Shown here: positions 1 through 13,548 of the stretch, one piece after another | How positions within the stretch are numbered: position 1 is the first letter of the stretch | Layout: each line of letters begins with the position of its first letter | Assembly (NCBI GenBank): GCA_933228675.1 | Contig: OW121741.1 | Coordinates: 134,874,120 to 134,938,119, forward strand | Source: Stomorhina lunata | Taxonomy: Eukaryota > Arthropoda > Insecta > Diptera > Rhiniidae | Reading direction: 5' to 3' | Length of the DNA stretch: 64,000 bases | Translations under genes and position numbers: made by a program | The notes under the pieces: model-generated | What the model was told of the DNA's origin: nothing | The model's input: the letters and a program-made list of their open reading frames with translations, nothing else | Databases searched by the model: none

Positions 1-1145
1 CATCGAAAATTTTCTATAAAAAATTTTAACATCAAAAATTTTCTGTAGAAAACTTTAATATCAAAAATTTTTTTATAGAAAACTTTAAAATCAAAAATTT
101 TCTATAGAAAACTTTAATATCAAAAATTTTCTATAGAAAACTTTAACATTAAAAATTTTCTATAGAAAACTTTAACATCAAAAATTTTCTATAGAAAACT
201 TTAACATCAAAAATTTTCTATAGAAAACTTTAACATCGAAATTTTTCTATAGAAAACTTTATCAACGAATATTTTCTATAGAAAACATGCCAATAGAAAA
301 TTTTCTATAGAAAACTTTAACATCGAAAATTTTGTAACATTTTTTTATAGAAAACTATAACATCGAACATTTTTATAGAAACCTATAACATCGAAAATTA
401 TCTATAGAAAATTTTAACATCGAAAATTTTCTATAAAAAATTTTAACATCGAAAATTTTTTTTATAAAAAATTTTAACATCGAAAATTTTCTATAGAAAA
501 TCTAAGTATCAAAAATTTTCTATAGAAAGTCTAAAAATCGAAAATTTTCTATAGATGTTATTAACATCGAAATTTTTCTAATTTTTCTAAATTTTAATAA
601 TCTAAATTTTTTTATATGAAATTTTTTAGAAAATTTTAACATCGAACATTTTCTATAGAAAATTTTAACATCGAACATTTTCTATAGAAAATTTTAACAT
701 CGAACATTTTCTATAGAAAATTTTAACATCGAACATCTTCTATAGAAAATTTTAACATCGTAAATTTTCTAAAGAAAATTTTAACATCGAACATTTTCTA
801 TAGAAAATTTTAACATCGAAAATTTTTTATAGCAATTATTAACATCGAAATTTTTCTAAAGAAATTTTAAACATCAAAATTTTTTTTGTATAAAATTTTT
901 TAGAAAATTTTAACATCGTAAATTTTCTAAAGAAAATTTTAACATCGTAAATTTTCTAAAGAAAATTTTAACATCGTAAATTTTCTAAAGAAAATTTTAA
1001 CATCGTAAATTTTCTAAAGAAAATTTTAACATCGTAAATTTTCTAAAGAAAATTTTAACATCGTAAATTTTCTAAAGAAAATTTTAACATCGTAAATTTT
1101 CTAAAGAAAATTTTAACATCGTAAATTTTCTAAAGAAAATTTTAA
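1..1145 (+). repeat. Type A minisatellite, higher-order copy 1
   Basis: Diverged copies of a 29-bp AT-rich unit. Each unit is CTATAG flanked on both sides by AAAATTTT, followed by the spacer AACATCG or a variant such as AACATCA. Many units are mutated, with CTTTAACATC spacers or CTAAAG cores. The block repeats as a whole at 1146 with a 1145-bp offset. For example, the odd segment with ATAGATGTTATTAAC near 550 recurs near 1695. The last part (about 910-1145) is a local run of units with the variant spacer AACATCGT and core CTAAAG. The array enters from outside the window. No coding potential. Confidence 0.9.
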
Positions 1146-2097
1146 CATCGAAAATTTTCTATAAAAAATTTTAACATCAAAAATTTTCTATAGAAAACTT
1201 TAATATCAAAAATTTTTTTACAGAAAACTTTAAAATCAAAAATTTTCTATAGAAAACTTTAATATCAAAAATTTTCTATAGAAAACTTTAACATTAAAAA
1301 TTTTCTATAGAAAACTTTAACATCAAAAATTTTCTATAGAAAACTTTAACATCAAAAATTTTCTATAGAAAACTTTAACATCGAAATTTTTTTATAGAAA
1401 ACTTTATCAACGAATATTTTCTATAGAAAACATGCCAATAGAAACTTTTCTATAGAAAACTTTAACATCGAAAATTTTGTAACATTTTTTTATAGAAAAC
1501 TATAACATCGAACATTTTTATAGAAACCTATAACATCGAAAATTATCTATAGAAAATTTTAACATCGAAAATTTTCTATAAAAAATTTTAACATCGAAAA
1601 TTTTTTTTATAAAAAATTTTAACATCGAAAATTTTCTATAGAAAATCTAAGTATCAAAAATTTTCTATAGAAAGTCTAAAAATCGAAAATTTTCTATAGA
1701 TGTTATTAACATCGAAATTTTTCTAATTTTTCTAAATTTTAATAATCAAAATTTTTTTATATGAAATTTTTTAGAAAATTTTAACATCGAACATTTTCTA
1801 TAGAAAATTTTAACATCGAACATTTTCTATAGAAAATTTTAACATCGAACATTTTCTATAGAAAATTTTAACATCGAACATCTTCTATAGAAAATTTTAA
1901 CATCGTAAATTTTCTAAAGAAAATTTTAACATCGAACATTTTCTATAGAAAATTTTAACATCGAAAATTTTGTATAGCAATTATTAACATCGAAATTTTT
2001 CTAAAGAAATTTTAAACATCAAAATTTTTTTTGTATACAATTTTTTAGAAAATTTTAACATCGTAAATTTTCTAAAGAAAATTTTAACATTGTAAAT
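1146..2097 (+). repeat. Type A minisatellite, higher-order copy 2
   Basis: Second copy of the block starting at base 1, with the same order of variant units, so the two arose by tandem duplication of a diverged segment about 1.1 kb long. It differs by scattered substitutions and lacks the terminal run of CTAAAG-core units, passing instead into the homogeneous array at about 2098. Confidence 0.85.
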
Positions 2098-4197
2098 TTT
2101 CTATAGAAAATTTTAACATCGAAAATTTTCTATAGAAAATTTTAACATCGAAAATTTTCTATAGAAAATTTTAACATCGAAAATTTTCTATAGAAAATTT
2201 TAACATCGAAAATTTTCTATAGAAAATTTTAACATCGAAAATTTTCTATAGAAAATTTTAACATCGAAAATTTTCTATAGAAAATTTTAACATCGAAAAT
2301 TTTCTATAGAAAATTTTAACATCGAAAATTTTCTATAGAAAATTTTAACATCGAAAATTTTCTATAGAAAATTTTAACATCGAAAATTTTCTATAGAAAA
2401 TTTTAACATCGAAAATTTTCTATAGAAAATTTTAACATCGAAAATTTTCTATAGAAAATTTTAACATCGAAAATTTTCTATAGAAAATTTTAACATCGAA
2501 AATTTTCTATAGAAAATTTTAACATCGAAAATTTTCTATAGAAAATTTTAACATCGAAAATTTTCTATAGAAAATTTTAACATCGAAAATTTTCTATAGA
2601 AAATTTTAACATCGAAAATTTTCTATAGAAAATTTTAACATCGAAAATTTTCTATAGAAAATTTTAACATCGAAAATTTTCTATAGAAAATTTTAACATC
2701 GAAAATTTTCTATAGAAAATTTTAACATCGAAAATTTTCTATAGAAAATTTTAACATCGAAAATTTTCTATAGAAAATTTTAACATCGAAAATTTTCTAT
2801 AGAAAATTTTAACATCGAAAATTTTCTATAGAAAATTTTAACATCGAAAATTTTCTATAAAAAATTTTAACATCGAAAATTTTCTATAGAAAATTTTAAC
2901 ATCGAAAATTTTCTATAGAAAATTTTAACATCGAAAATTTTCTATAGAAAATTTTAACATCGAAAATTTTCTATAGAAAATTTTAACATCGAAAATTTTC
3001 TATAGAAAATTTTAACATCGAAAATTTTCTATAGAAAATTTTAACATCGAAAATTTTCTATAGAAAATTTTAACATCGAAAATTTTCTATAGAAAATTTT
3101 AACATCGAAAATTTTCTATAGAAAATTTTAACATCGAAAATTTTCTATAGAAAATTTTAACATCGAAAATTTTCTATAGAAAATTTTAACATCGAAAATT
3201 TTCTATAGAAAATTTTAACATCGAAAATTTTCTATAGAAAATTTTAACATCGAAAATTTTCTATAGAAAATTTTAACATCGAAAATTTTCTATAGAAAAT
3301 TTTAACATCGAAAATTTTCTATAGAAAATTTTAACATCGAAAATTTTCTATAGAAAATTTTAACATCGAAAATTTTCTATAGAAAATTTTAACATCGAAA
3401 ATTTTCTATAGAAAATTTTAACATCGAAAATTTTCTATAGAAAATTTTAACATCGAAAATTTTCTACAGAAAATTTTAACATCGAAAATTTTCTATAGAA
3501 AATTTTAACATCGAAAATTTTCTATAGAAAATTTTAACATCGAAAATTTTCTATAGAAAATTTTAGCATCGAAAATTTTCTATAGAAAATTTTAACATCA
3601 AAAATTTTCTATAGAAAATTTTAACATCGAAAATTTTCTATAGAAAATTTTAACATCGAAAATTTTCTATAGAAAATTTTAACATCGAAAATTTTCTATA
3701 GAAAATTTTAACATCGAAAATTTTCTATAGAAAATTTTAACATCGAAAATTTTCTATAGAAAATTTTAACATCGAAAATTTTCTATAGAAAATTTTAACA
3801 TCGAAAATTTTCTATAGAAAATTTTAACATCGAAAATTTTCTATAGAAAATTTTAACATCGAAAATTTTCTATAGAAAATTTTAACATCGAAAATTTTCT
3901 ATAGAAAATTTTAACATCGAAAATTTTCTATAGAAAATTTTAACATCGAAAATTTTCTATAGAAAATTTTAACATCGAAAATTTTCTATAGAAAATTTTA
4001 ACATCGAAAATTTTCTATAGAAAATTTTAACATCGAAAATTTTCTATAGAAAATTTTAACATCGAAAATTTTCTATAGAAAATTTTAACATCGAAAATTT
4101 TCTATAGAAAATTTTAACATCGAAAATTTTCTATAGAAAATTTTAACATCGAAAATTTTCTATAGAAAATTTTAACATCGAAAATTTTCTATAGAAA
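2098..4197 (+). repeat. Type A minisatellite, homogeneous 29-bp array
   Basis: About 72 nearly identical 29-bp units. Each unit is a perfect 22-bp palindrome (CTATAG with AAAATTTT on each side) plus the asymmetric spacer AACATCG. Only a few single-base variants occur, for example CTATAA near 2858, CTACAG near 3466, and AGCATCG near 3566. The contrast with the diverged flanks points to recent local homogenisation by unequal exchange or replication slippage. Confidence 0.95.
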
Positions 4198-4373
4198 CTT
4201 TTAACTTCGAAATTTTCCTATAGAAATTTTTAACATCAAAATTTTTTTGTAGAAATTTTTATTATCAAAAATTTTCTATAGAAAATTTTATCATCGAAAA
4301 TTTTCTTAGAAAATTTAAACATCAAAAATTTTCCATAGAAAATTTTAACATCAAAAATTTTCTATAAAATTTT
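4198..4373 (+). repeat. Degenerate end of the type A array
   Basis: About six decayed 29-bp units with mutated spacers and cores. The array ends at about 4373, where unique sequence starts. Confidence 0.8.
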
Positions 4374-6055
4374 TGGTAACCCGGCCAAAGTAAAACGTTT
4401 TGAGATTGTGTCAGTTGTTAGTTTCTGTGGTTGCCTGTAAATGTGGCAGCAGTGAAGGTGGTTGTGGCAGCATTTAGCTACAACTTCGATGGCGGTGAAA
4501 CATTAATAAATTTCTGGAAAATACAAATTGTAACATTTTACTGTGAAAATAAAACGTGGAACGCCCACAATATGTTTTGTCTTGGCCACAAAACGGCAAC
4601 AGCCACAAAATCAAACCAAAATAACATTAAATTGTTTCGAAGCTGAACTAAACAAAATTATTTATGTTTAAGTTTATGTGCCTTTTCGAAGCTGTCTCAA
4701 ACATATGTTAAGGGGAAAGGTAATCAGCTAACGCCTTTGATTAGAAATTGTCTAGATGAAATGTTTGGTAGTGGTAAAATTACACTGGAAAGCGGGAAAA
4801 TCAATTTCTGGACTTTAGTAATTTCACTTAAATGTGTATAACATTATCAATACTTTATTGATTTGCCTTTAGTTTGGCTCATTTTGTTTGGAACATATTG
4901 GCCTATTTGATAGTTGAGAAATATTTCAAATTTTGTAAATTTTCCTTTTTTTATGAATTTTAATAAATTACAAAAAAAAAACTTTACACAAATTACATGA
5001 TATCTCTAAATTTCCTGAGTGGATCAAAAGATCTTGAAATTTTGTTTCCCAGTGTAATTGGTCACTTATCATTGCTCTCTAGATACTGACAGTAATTTTA
5101 ACATCAGCTAAACTGTAGGAAATAACTAAATAGCTAGATGGACAGACTGACGATCATGTAAACATAGATCATACAAAATTATTTGATCATATTTATATGT
5201 TTTCCTTATAAATAATCAAGAATTTCTTAAGTGATAATTGATCTATTTTTGTGGTCTAACTTTTTTCTTTAACAAAATATTCACACGCCCTCCATTCACT
5301 GGTATTTCTGTCTTATGGTTCTACTCTGGTAGCCTTACAATCAACATCATCTACATACATCAAGATCTTCTGTATGATCATCATTTTAGTGATCGTTTTC
5401 TTCGTCATAAAAATAACAACAAAGTAGTTCGTAATGTGAAAAGTTATTAAAGAAACGCCAGGTTATTGTTAAACATATTTTTAGATGTCTGATTTTGTCT
5501 TATAGCCTTAGATGGATGTTGTGGATGGCTTTTGAAATTCTCGAGAAATTGTTGCTTTAAGATTTCGCTTAAACATTTAGGGGATCTTTTATAAAACTAT
5601 AAACTGTATAAATGGCTAAGAAATCACACATAATACGCCCAATTAGGCTGATGCGCTTCTGCAAGTCTTTCGTGTCGTTCTTGGTGGCTGTTAAATTTAA
5701 TGGTAGATTTGGTTGGTTTAGAGATTTGCTTTAGGTAGGGTCTAGATTTGTTTACCGGAAACCTATCAGACAATATTTGTACATCAAATAAAGACTAAAG
5801 TCTAAGATTTAAAAGAATTTTCAAATTATCTGCATATATTTGCCTATTTTGTCCACTATCTTTTCATTAATAAAAATTTTATGAGGTATTTTTTAAACAC
5901 TAATTTTTTTTTTAAATATCCTCAATTTTATAAAAAAATTTAATGTTTTATACAAAATTTATAGAAGTTTTTCTAATTTTACTATAAATTTTTTTATTTT
6001 TGGAAAATTTTAACAATTTTACTTTATATTAAAAAAATTATCTATATTAAATTTA
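4374..6055. other. Gene-free unique AT-rich DNA
   Basis: Short open frames here (about 70 codons at 4431-4646 and 5238-5450) show no recognisable domain and start at non-ATG codons or in low-complexity sequence. I see no gene, RNA or mobile element apart from the dispersed octamer module near 5775-5850. Confidence 0.6.
5775..5850 (-). repeat. Dispersed octamer module, copy 1
   Basis: Read on the minus strand it has GGCAAATATATGCAGATAAT followed by an AT-rich spacer and a TTAGACTTTAGTCTTTA tail. Both parts match the other copies in the window (near 9950, 16510, 16792, 18700, 52641, 59308 and 59630). The ATGCAAAT octamer is changed to GGCAAAT in this copy. Confidence 0.6.
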
Positions 6056-6904
6056 AACATCGAAACTTTCTATATAAAACTTTATATATATTTAGTCCTT
6101 TAATTCCTGGTGAAACATAGGGCCTCAAAAATTTTAATATCAAAAATTTTCTAGATAAAATTTTAATACCAAAATTTTTCTATAAAAAATTTTAATATCA
6201 AAATTTTTCTATAAAAATTTTAACATAGAAAATTCTCTATAAAAAATTATAACATCAAAAATTTCCTATACAAAATTTTAACGTTGAAATTTTTCTACAT
6301 AAAATTTTAATATCGAAAATTTCCTATATAAAATTTTAACATACAAAATCTTCTATATAAAATTTTATCATTGAAAATTTTCTATATAAAATTTTAATAT
6401 CAAAAATTTTCTATATAAATTTTAATATCGAAAATTTTCTATATAAAATTTCAACATCAAAAATTTTCCTAATAAAATTTTGTTATCGAAAATTTTCCAA
6501 ATAAATTTTAACACCAAATTTTTCTATATAAAATTTTTATATCTAAAATTTTTTATATAAAATTTTAATATCGAAAATCTTCTGTATAAAATTTAAACAT
6601 CGAAAATTGTCTATATCAAATATTAACATCGAAAATTTTCTATATCAAATATTAATATCGAAAATGTTCTATGTAAAATTTTAACATCGAAAATTTTCAA
6701 TAAAAAGCTTTAATAAAGAAAATTTTTTATATAAATAAAATATTAACACCGACAATTTTCTACATAAAATTTTAATTTTTCTACATAAAATTTTAATTTT
6801 TCGTCTAACTGAATCGATCATATGGTCATAGGTGAAATAGAAATGAGTGTTAACATAATTCTCGTTTTCAATTTCGCTTAAGAATTCAGTTAAATAGATG
6901 ATCT
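6056..6904 (+). repeat. Type A minisatellite, CTATAT-core variant
   Basis: Diverged 29-bp units in which the core reads CTATAT, so the palindrome is imperfect. Spacers vary (AACATCG, AATATCA, AACACCG). Unit length and order match the homogeneous array at 2098-4197, so it is the same family at greater age. An open frame at 6681-6917 on the minus strand is repeat-derived. Confidence 0.85.
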
Positions 6905-7105
6905 TAACTACTGGCATCTAACAGTTGGTGACACAGTGTGCTGATGAAGTCCGTAGCCGGACAGAAAATGCAGCATTCCACACTGCTAAGTGTCACATAG
7001 TTTTTTCAGTATTCCTAAAATTTATTCATCTAATTTAAAAATCATAAATTAAAAATATAATTTATGACATGAACCTGAGCCCGACTCGAACCCACGACCA
7101 TCAAC
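6905..7105. mobile_element. Short insertion carrying a hammerhead motif and a B-box-like sequence
   Basis: About 200 bp of non-satellite sequence interrupts the minisatellite. Its left part holds the hammerhead described separately. Its right part, read on the minus strand, contains GTGGGTTCGAGTC, which resembles the RNA polymerase III B box found in tRNAs and tRNA-derived SINEs. No A box or full tRNA cloverleaf is present. A SINE-like or retrozyme-like remnant is plausible, but I cannot name a family and see no clear target duplication. Confidence 0.5.
6928..6996 (+). ncRNA. Candidate type I hammerhead ribozyme
   Basis: All core positions are present. CTGATGA is at 6941-6947. Stem II is GTCCG (6949-6953) with CGGAC (6958-6962) around loop TAGC. 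GAA is at 6964-6966. Stem III is AATG (6967-6970) with CATT (6974-6977) around loop CAG. The predicted cleavage site is after C6978, giving a UUC triplet. Stem I is AGTGTG (6935-6940) with CACACT (6979-6984), extended by GTGACAC (6928-6934) with GTGTCAC (6990-6996), leaving a GCTAA bulge of the kind that docks on loop II. One oddity is an A-A opposition at the base of stem II (6948 and 6963), where a G-C pair is usual. The fold was worked out by hand. Confidence 0.72.
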
Positions 7106-9880
7106 ACCGACAATTTTCTATATAAAATTTTAATACCGACAATTTTCTATATAAAATATTTATATCGAAAATTTTCTATATAAAATTTGAACGTCAAAAA
7201 TTTTCTATCTAAAATTTTCTATCTAAAATTTTAACATCAAAAATTTTCTATATAAAATTTTAATATAAAAATTCCTCTCCGAAAATCTCCGGAAATTTTC
7301 TACATCAAATTTTAAGACGGAATTTTTTTATATAACATTTTCAGACCGAAAATTTTCTATATAAAATCTATGTTAAATTTTATATAGAAAATTTTCGATA
7401 TTAAAATTTTATGTAGAAAAATTTCAATGTTAAAATTTTGTATAGGAAACTTTTGATGTTATAATTTTTTATAGAAAATTTTCCATCACCGAAAATTCTC
7501 TATTTAAAATTTAAGTACCGAAAATTTTCCATATAAAATTTTAATACCGAAAATTTTTCATAAAAAATGTTAACACTGAAAATTTTCTATATAAAATTTG
7601 AATATAAAAACTTTAACTCCAAATATTTTCTATGTAAAATTTTAATACCGAATATTTTCTACATAAAATTTTAACATCAAAAATTTTCTATATAAAATTT
7701 TAAGACAGAAAATTTTCTATACAAAATTTTATCACCGAAAATTCTCTATATAAAATTTTAGTACCGAAAATTTTCTATATAAAATTTTAACACCGAAAAT
7801 TTTCTATAAAAAATTTTAGCATAGAAAATTTCTATATAAAATTTTAACATCGAAAATTTTCTATATAAAATTTTAAAACTGACAATTTTCTATATAAAAT
7901 TATTACATCAAAAATTTTCTATATAAAATTTTAATATCAAAAATTTTTTATATAAATTTCAATATCGAAAATTTTCTATATATAATTTCAACATCAAAAA
8001 TTTTCCTAATAAAATTTTGATATCGAAATGTTTCCAAATAAAATTTTAACACCAAATTTTGTATAGGAAGTTTTTGATGTTATAATTTTTTATAGAGAAT
8101 TTTCCATCACCGAAAATTCTCTATTTAAAATTTAAGTACCGAAAATTTTCTATATAAAATTTTAATACCGAAAATTTTCCATAAAAAATGTTAACACTGA
8201 AAATTTTCTATATAAAATTTGAATATAAAAACTTTAACTCCGAATATTTTCTATATAAAATTTTAACATCGTAAATTTTCTATATATAATTTTAACACCA
8301 AAATTTTTCTATATAAAATTCTAAGACCAAAAATTTTCGATACAAAATTTTATCACCGAAAATTCTATATATAAAATTTTATTAAAGAAAATTTTCTATA
8401 TAAAATTTTTGTACCGAAAATTTTCTATATAAAATTTTAACACCGAAAATTTTCTATAAAAAATTTTAGCATAGAAAATTTTCTATATAAAATTCTAGCA
8501 CCGAAAATTTTCTATATAAAATTTTAAAACTGACAATTTTCTATATAAAATTATTACATCAAAAATTTTCTATATAAAATTTTAATATCAAAAATTTTTT
8601 ATATAAATTTCAATATCGAAAATTTTCTATATATAATTTCAACATCAAAAATTTTCCTAATAAAATTTTGATATCGAAATGTTTCCAAATAAAATTTTAA
8701 CACCAAATTTTGTATAGGAAGTTTTTGATGTTATAATTTTTTATAGAGAATTTTCCATCACCGAAAATTCTCTATTTAAAGTTTAAGTACCGAAAATTTT
8801 CTATATAAAATTTTAATACCGAAAATTTTCCATAAAAAATGTTAACACTGAAAATTTTCTATATAAAATTTGAATATAAAAACTTTAACTCCGAATATTT
8901 TCTATATAAAATTTTAACATCGTAAATTTTCTATATATAATTTTAACACCAAAATTTTTCTATATAAAATTCTAAGACCAAAACTTTTCGATACAAAATT
9001 TTATCACCGAAAATTCTATATATAAAATTTTATTAAAGAAAATTTTCTATATAAAATTTTTGTACCGAAAATTTTCTATATAAAATTTTAACACCGAAAA
9101 TTTTCTATAAAAAATTTTAGCATAGAAAATTTCTATATAGAATTTTAACATCAAACATTTTCTATATAAAATTCTAGCACCGAAAATTTTCTATATAAAA
9201 TTTTAAAACCGAAAATTTTCTATATAAAATTTTAACACCGAAAATTTTCTATATAAAATTTTAACACTGAAAATTTTCTATATTAAATTTTAATATAAAA
9301 ATTTTAACTCCGAATATTTTCTATATAAAATTTTAACATCAAAAATTTTCTATATGAAATTTTAAGACAGAAAATTTTCTATACAAAATTTTATCACCGA
9401 AAATTCTCTATACAAAATTTTATCACTGAAAATTCTCTATATAAAATTTTAGTACCGAAAATTTTCTATATAAAATTTTAACACCGAAAATTTTCTATAA
9501 AAAAATTTAGCATAGAAAATTTCTATATAAAATTTTAACATCGAAAATTTTCTGTATAATATTCTAGTACCGAAAATTTTCTATATAAAATTTTAAAACC
9601 GACAATTTTCTATATAGAATTTTTACATCGAAAATTTTCTTTATAAAATTTTATATCGAAAATTTTCTATATAAAATATTAACATTGAAAATTTTTTATA
9701 TAATATTTTAGCACCAAAAATTTTTAATGGCGAAAATTTTGAATATAAAATTTTAAAATCGAAAATTTTCTATAGAAAATTTTAACAACGAAAATTTTCG
9801 TTATAAAAGATTAACATCGAAAATTTACTTTATAAAATTTTAACAACGAAAATTTTTCAAATAAAAAGTTTTTTATTGAA
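7106..9880 (+). repeat. Type A variant minisatellite with higher-order repeats
   Basis: Diverged 29-bp units with a CTATAT core and spacers such as AACACCG, AATACCG and AACATCA. A longer period sits on top: the segment starting TATAGGAA near 7441 recurs near 8062 (621 bp later) and near 8713 (651 bp later), with the same order of variant units. Each long copy holds a short stretch in inverted orientation (spacer GATGTT, for example 8056-8100 and, longer, 7369-7490). No coding potential. Confidence 0.85.
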
Positions 9881-11265
9881 AATATAAAAGATAGAAATTT
9901 ACTGAAGTAAAAGTCAGAAAGAAGTCTTAGCTATATATCGAAAAGTAAATGATCTGCATATATTTGCATATTGAGCTTGAAATTAACAAGAAATATGCAA
10001 GAACAAAAGTGATCTTAAGATTTCATAACTCCAAATCGTAGAGTGTTAATGAAAGCGATCATGTTCTACTAATTTCTCAATTCTCCTACAAATTAAATAT
10101 TATTCCTTATTACTAGTTAAAGAAGCAACATTTTAAAAAGACCCTTTGAACCTCTAAAAATGAGCTAAATTAAACAGCAGTGGCATGAAATTCTTTTTGT
10201 TTTTATATATTTTTGAAAATTATTTCTTTTTGAACTTTTGACAATTTAATAACAGGCTTCTACGCTACGGTAAACATTTTAGACCAGACAAATGTTCAAA
10301 AAAAGAGGGAACTAAACCTTATGTCTTATGAAAGACAGGCAGACGGACAGTAGGACAGACAAGGAAAAACATTTAAACTCTACCAACAAAAGCAAGACAA
10401 AATAAAATCAGGAATAATATACTTTTGATATAAAAAAACACATGCGCCCACATTTTGTCTTAAATTTTTTTACATTTTAGATAAATTTCATTTCATTTTC
10501 CACTAAATTCGAGGAATTTCACTGCTTGATAACAAAATTTTATAAAGAATGAACGAAAGAAATACTTAACAAATTATTAAGGCATACCAACAATCAAGCG
10601 ATCGACCAAAAGACCGACGGACCAAAACAAACGATCACATTTTTATGGATTAAATACCAAAAGAATCAGCAGCAATTTTTATTTCACAGTCAAACATTAA
10701 ACACTTGGTACTGCCCTTCTTTTTCTACTTTTTTTGAGGATCAACAATTTTTTGGCTCAAAAAGTATAAATCAATGAGAGAACGATCCAGCCATCCAATC
10801 TAAAGCAAAGCGTTTTCGTCTAAGATATTAATAAACTAAATGAGTGACTGATGGACAGACGTACTTTAACTGACTGCTTGTGTAGCCTCTTTGGTAGCAA
10901 TAATTTCTATAAAGAAGGCGTAAAAATTGGGCTGAACTCTAAACCATGTCCAAAAATAATACAAAGAATCTTTCCCAAGAATTTTTTTTAAATAGCGGTA
11001 GAAATTAAATAATTTATAATAATTATTTCTTTTAGGCTTTCTTTTTGAACAGAAGTAGTAGTTTTTTGGAATATTTTTCGAAAGAGGTTGATTTTTTAAA
11101 TTCTTAATTTTTGGTTTCGAAATTCCGTTAAACAAAAGTTTATAAAGAGACCTCAATCTGCGATTAGCTTCTAGGACAGGCAAATAACCATATGGATAAA
11201 ACACGTCTGTTATTTAACCCCTTCATGTTCAATGTTGTCTGTGGGCAACATCTGACCAATACTTT
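9881..11265. other. Gene-free unique AT-rich DNA
   Basis: No recognisable gene. A 112-codon open frame on the minus strand (10866-11204) is rich in Lys, Asn, Tyr and Phe, as expected from AT-rich non-coding DNA, and matches nothing I know. The dispersed octamer module lies at its left end. Confidence 0.55.
9920..10015 (-). repeat. Dispersed octamer module, copy 2
   Basis: On the minus strand it reads AAGCTCAATATGCAAATA and on through TATGCAGATC, then an AGCTAAGACTTC tail. The canonical POU octamer ATGCAAAT is intact. A GATCACTT upstream also matches the copy at 16480. Confidence 0.65.
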
Positions 11266-13548
11266 TTTTCAGATCGAAAAATTTCTTTATAAAATTTTAA
11301 CATCGAAAATTTTCTATATAAAATATAGATATATATATATAAGATATTAACATCGATCATCAATTTAACATCGAAAATTTTCATTATAAAATTTTAACAT
11401 CAAAAATTTTTTATATAAAATTTTAACATCGACAATTTTCTATATAAAATTTTAAAATCGAAAATTTTCTATAAAAAATATTAACATCGAAGGTTTTCTG
11501 TATATAATATTTTAATAAAATTTTAACATCAGAAATTTTCAATATAAAATTTTAAAATCGAAAATTTTCTATATAAGATTTCAACATTGAAAAGTTTCTT
11601 TATAAAATTTTAACATAATTTTTTATATAAATTTTCTATATAAAATTTTAACATCGAAAATTTTTGATATAAAATTTAAACATCAATAATTTTCTATATA
11701 AAATTTTATCATCAAAAATGTTCTACATAATATTTTAAGATCGAAAATTTTCTATATAAGATTTTAACATTGAAAATTTCTTTATAAAATTTTAACATTG
11801 AAAAGTTATTTTCATAAAATTTTAACATCGAATTTTTTTTATCTAAAATTTTAACATTAAAAATTTTCTATATATATTGAAAATTTTCTATATAAAATAT
11901 TAACATCGAAAATTTTTTATCTAAAATTTTAACATTAAAAATTTTCTATATATATTGAAAATTTTCTATATAAAATATTAACATCGAAAATTTTCTATAT
12001 AAATTTTAACATCGAAAATTTTCTATATAAAATTTTAATATCAAAAAATTTTTATATAAAATTTTTACATCGAAATATATCTATATAAAATTTTAACATC
12101 AAAAATTGTCGATATAAAATTTTAACATCGAAAATTTTCTCTATTAAATTTTAACAGCGAAAATTTTCTATATAAAATGTTAACATCGAAAATTTTCTAT
12201 ATAAAGTTTTAACATCGAAAATTTTCTATATAAAATTTTAACATCGAAATGTGTCTATATAAAATTTTAACATCAAAAATTTTCGATATAAAATTTTTAC
12301 ATCGAAAATTTTCGATATAAAATTTTTACATCGAAAATTTTTTATATAAAATTTTTACATCGAAAATTGTCTATATAAAATTTTAACATCGAAAATTGTA
12401 TATATACAATTTTAACAACGAAAATTTTCTATATAAAATTTTTACAACGAAAATTTTCTATATAAAATTTTTACATCGAAAATTTTCTATATAAAATTTT
12501 AGCATCGAAAATTTTCTATATAAAATTTTTATATCGGAAATGTTCGATATAAAATTGTAACATCGAAAATTGTCTATATAAAATTTTAACATCGAAAATT
12601 TTCGATATAAAATTTTATCATCGAAAATTTTTTGTATAAAATTTTGACATCGAAAATTTTCTTAGTAAAATTTAAACATCGAAAATTTTCTATATTAAAT
12701 TTTAACATCAAAAATTTTCTATATAAAATTTTAAAGTCGAAAATTTTCTATATAATATATTAACATCGAAAGTTTTCTATATATAGTTTTTGATATAAAA
12801 TTTTTACATCGAAAATTGTCTATATAAAATTTTAACATCGAAAGTTTTCTATATAAAATTTTAACATCGAAAATTTTGTATATAAAATTTTAACATCGAA
12901 AATTTTGTATATATAATTTTAACATTGAATATTTTCTATATAAAATTTTAAAATCGAAAATTTTCTATATAAAATATTAACCGCGAAAGTTATTTATATA
13001 ATATTTTTGATATAAAATTTCAACATCGAAAATTGTTTATATAAAATTTTGACATCAAAAATTTTCTCTATAAAATTTTAGCATCGAAAATTTTCTATAT
13101 AAAACTTTAACATCGAAAATTTTTGATATAAAATTTTACTATCGAAAATTTTCGATATAAAATTTTAACATGGAAAATTGTCCAAATAAAATTTTAACAT
13201 CGAAAATTTTCGATATAAAATTTTAACATCGAAAATTTTCTATGTAAAATTTAACCGTCGAAAATTTTCTATATAAAATTTTAAGAACTATAATTTTCGT
13301 TATAAAATATTAATACCAAAAATTTTCTAAATAAAATTTAAACATCGAAATTTTCATCGAAAATGTTCTATATAAATTTTCACATCGAAAATTTTCTATA
13401 TAAAATTTTTACATCGAAAATTTCTATATAAAATTTTTTACATCAAAAATTGTCTGTATAAAGTTTTAATATGGAAAATTGTTTATGTTATTTATAGAAC
13501 GAAAATTTGATTATCGAAAATATTCTCTAGAAAATTTAAACGTCACAA
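11266..13548 (+). repeat. Type A variant minisatellite block
   Basis: About 2.3 kb of 29-bp units with CTATAT or CGATAT cores and mostly the AACATCG spacer in the plus orientation. Units are moderately diverged and occasionally truncated. The block ends near 13548. Confidence 0.85.

Noticed and set aside
1..4373. CRISPR array
   Set aside because: Regular repeats but no unique spacers. The 7-base spacers are all the same, and the context is eukaryotic.
7075..7105. tRNA gene on the minus strand
   Set aside because: Only a B-box-like stretch is present, and the rest of the cloverleaf is missing.
10866..11204. 112-codon open frame on the minus strand
   Set aside because: Composition is that of AT-rich non-coding DNA, with no domain, no neighbouring exon and no codon signature.
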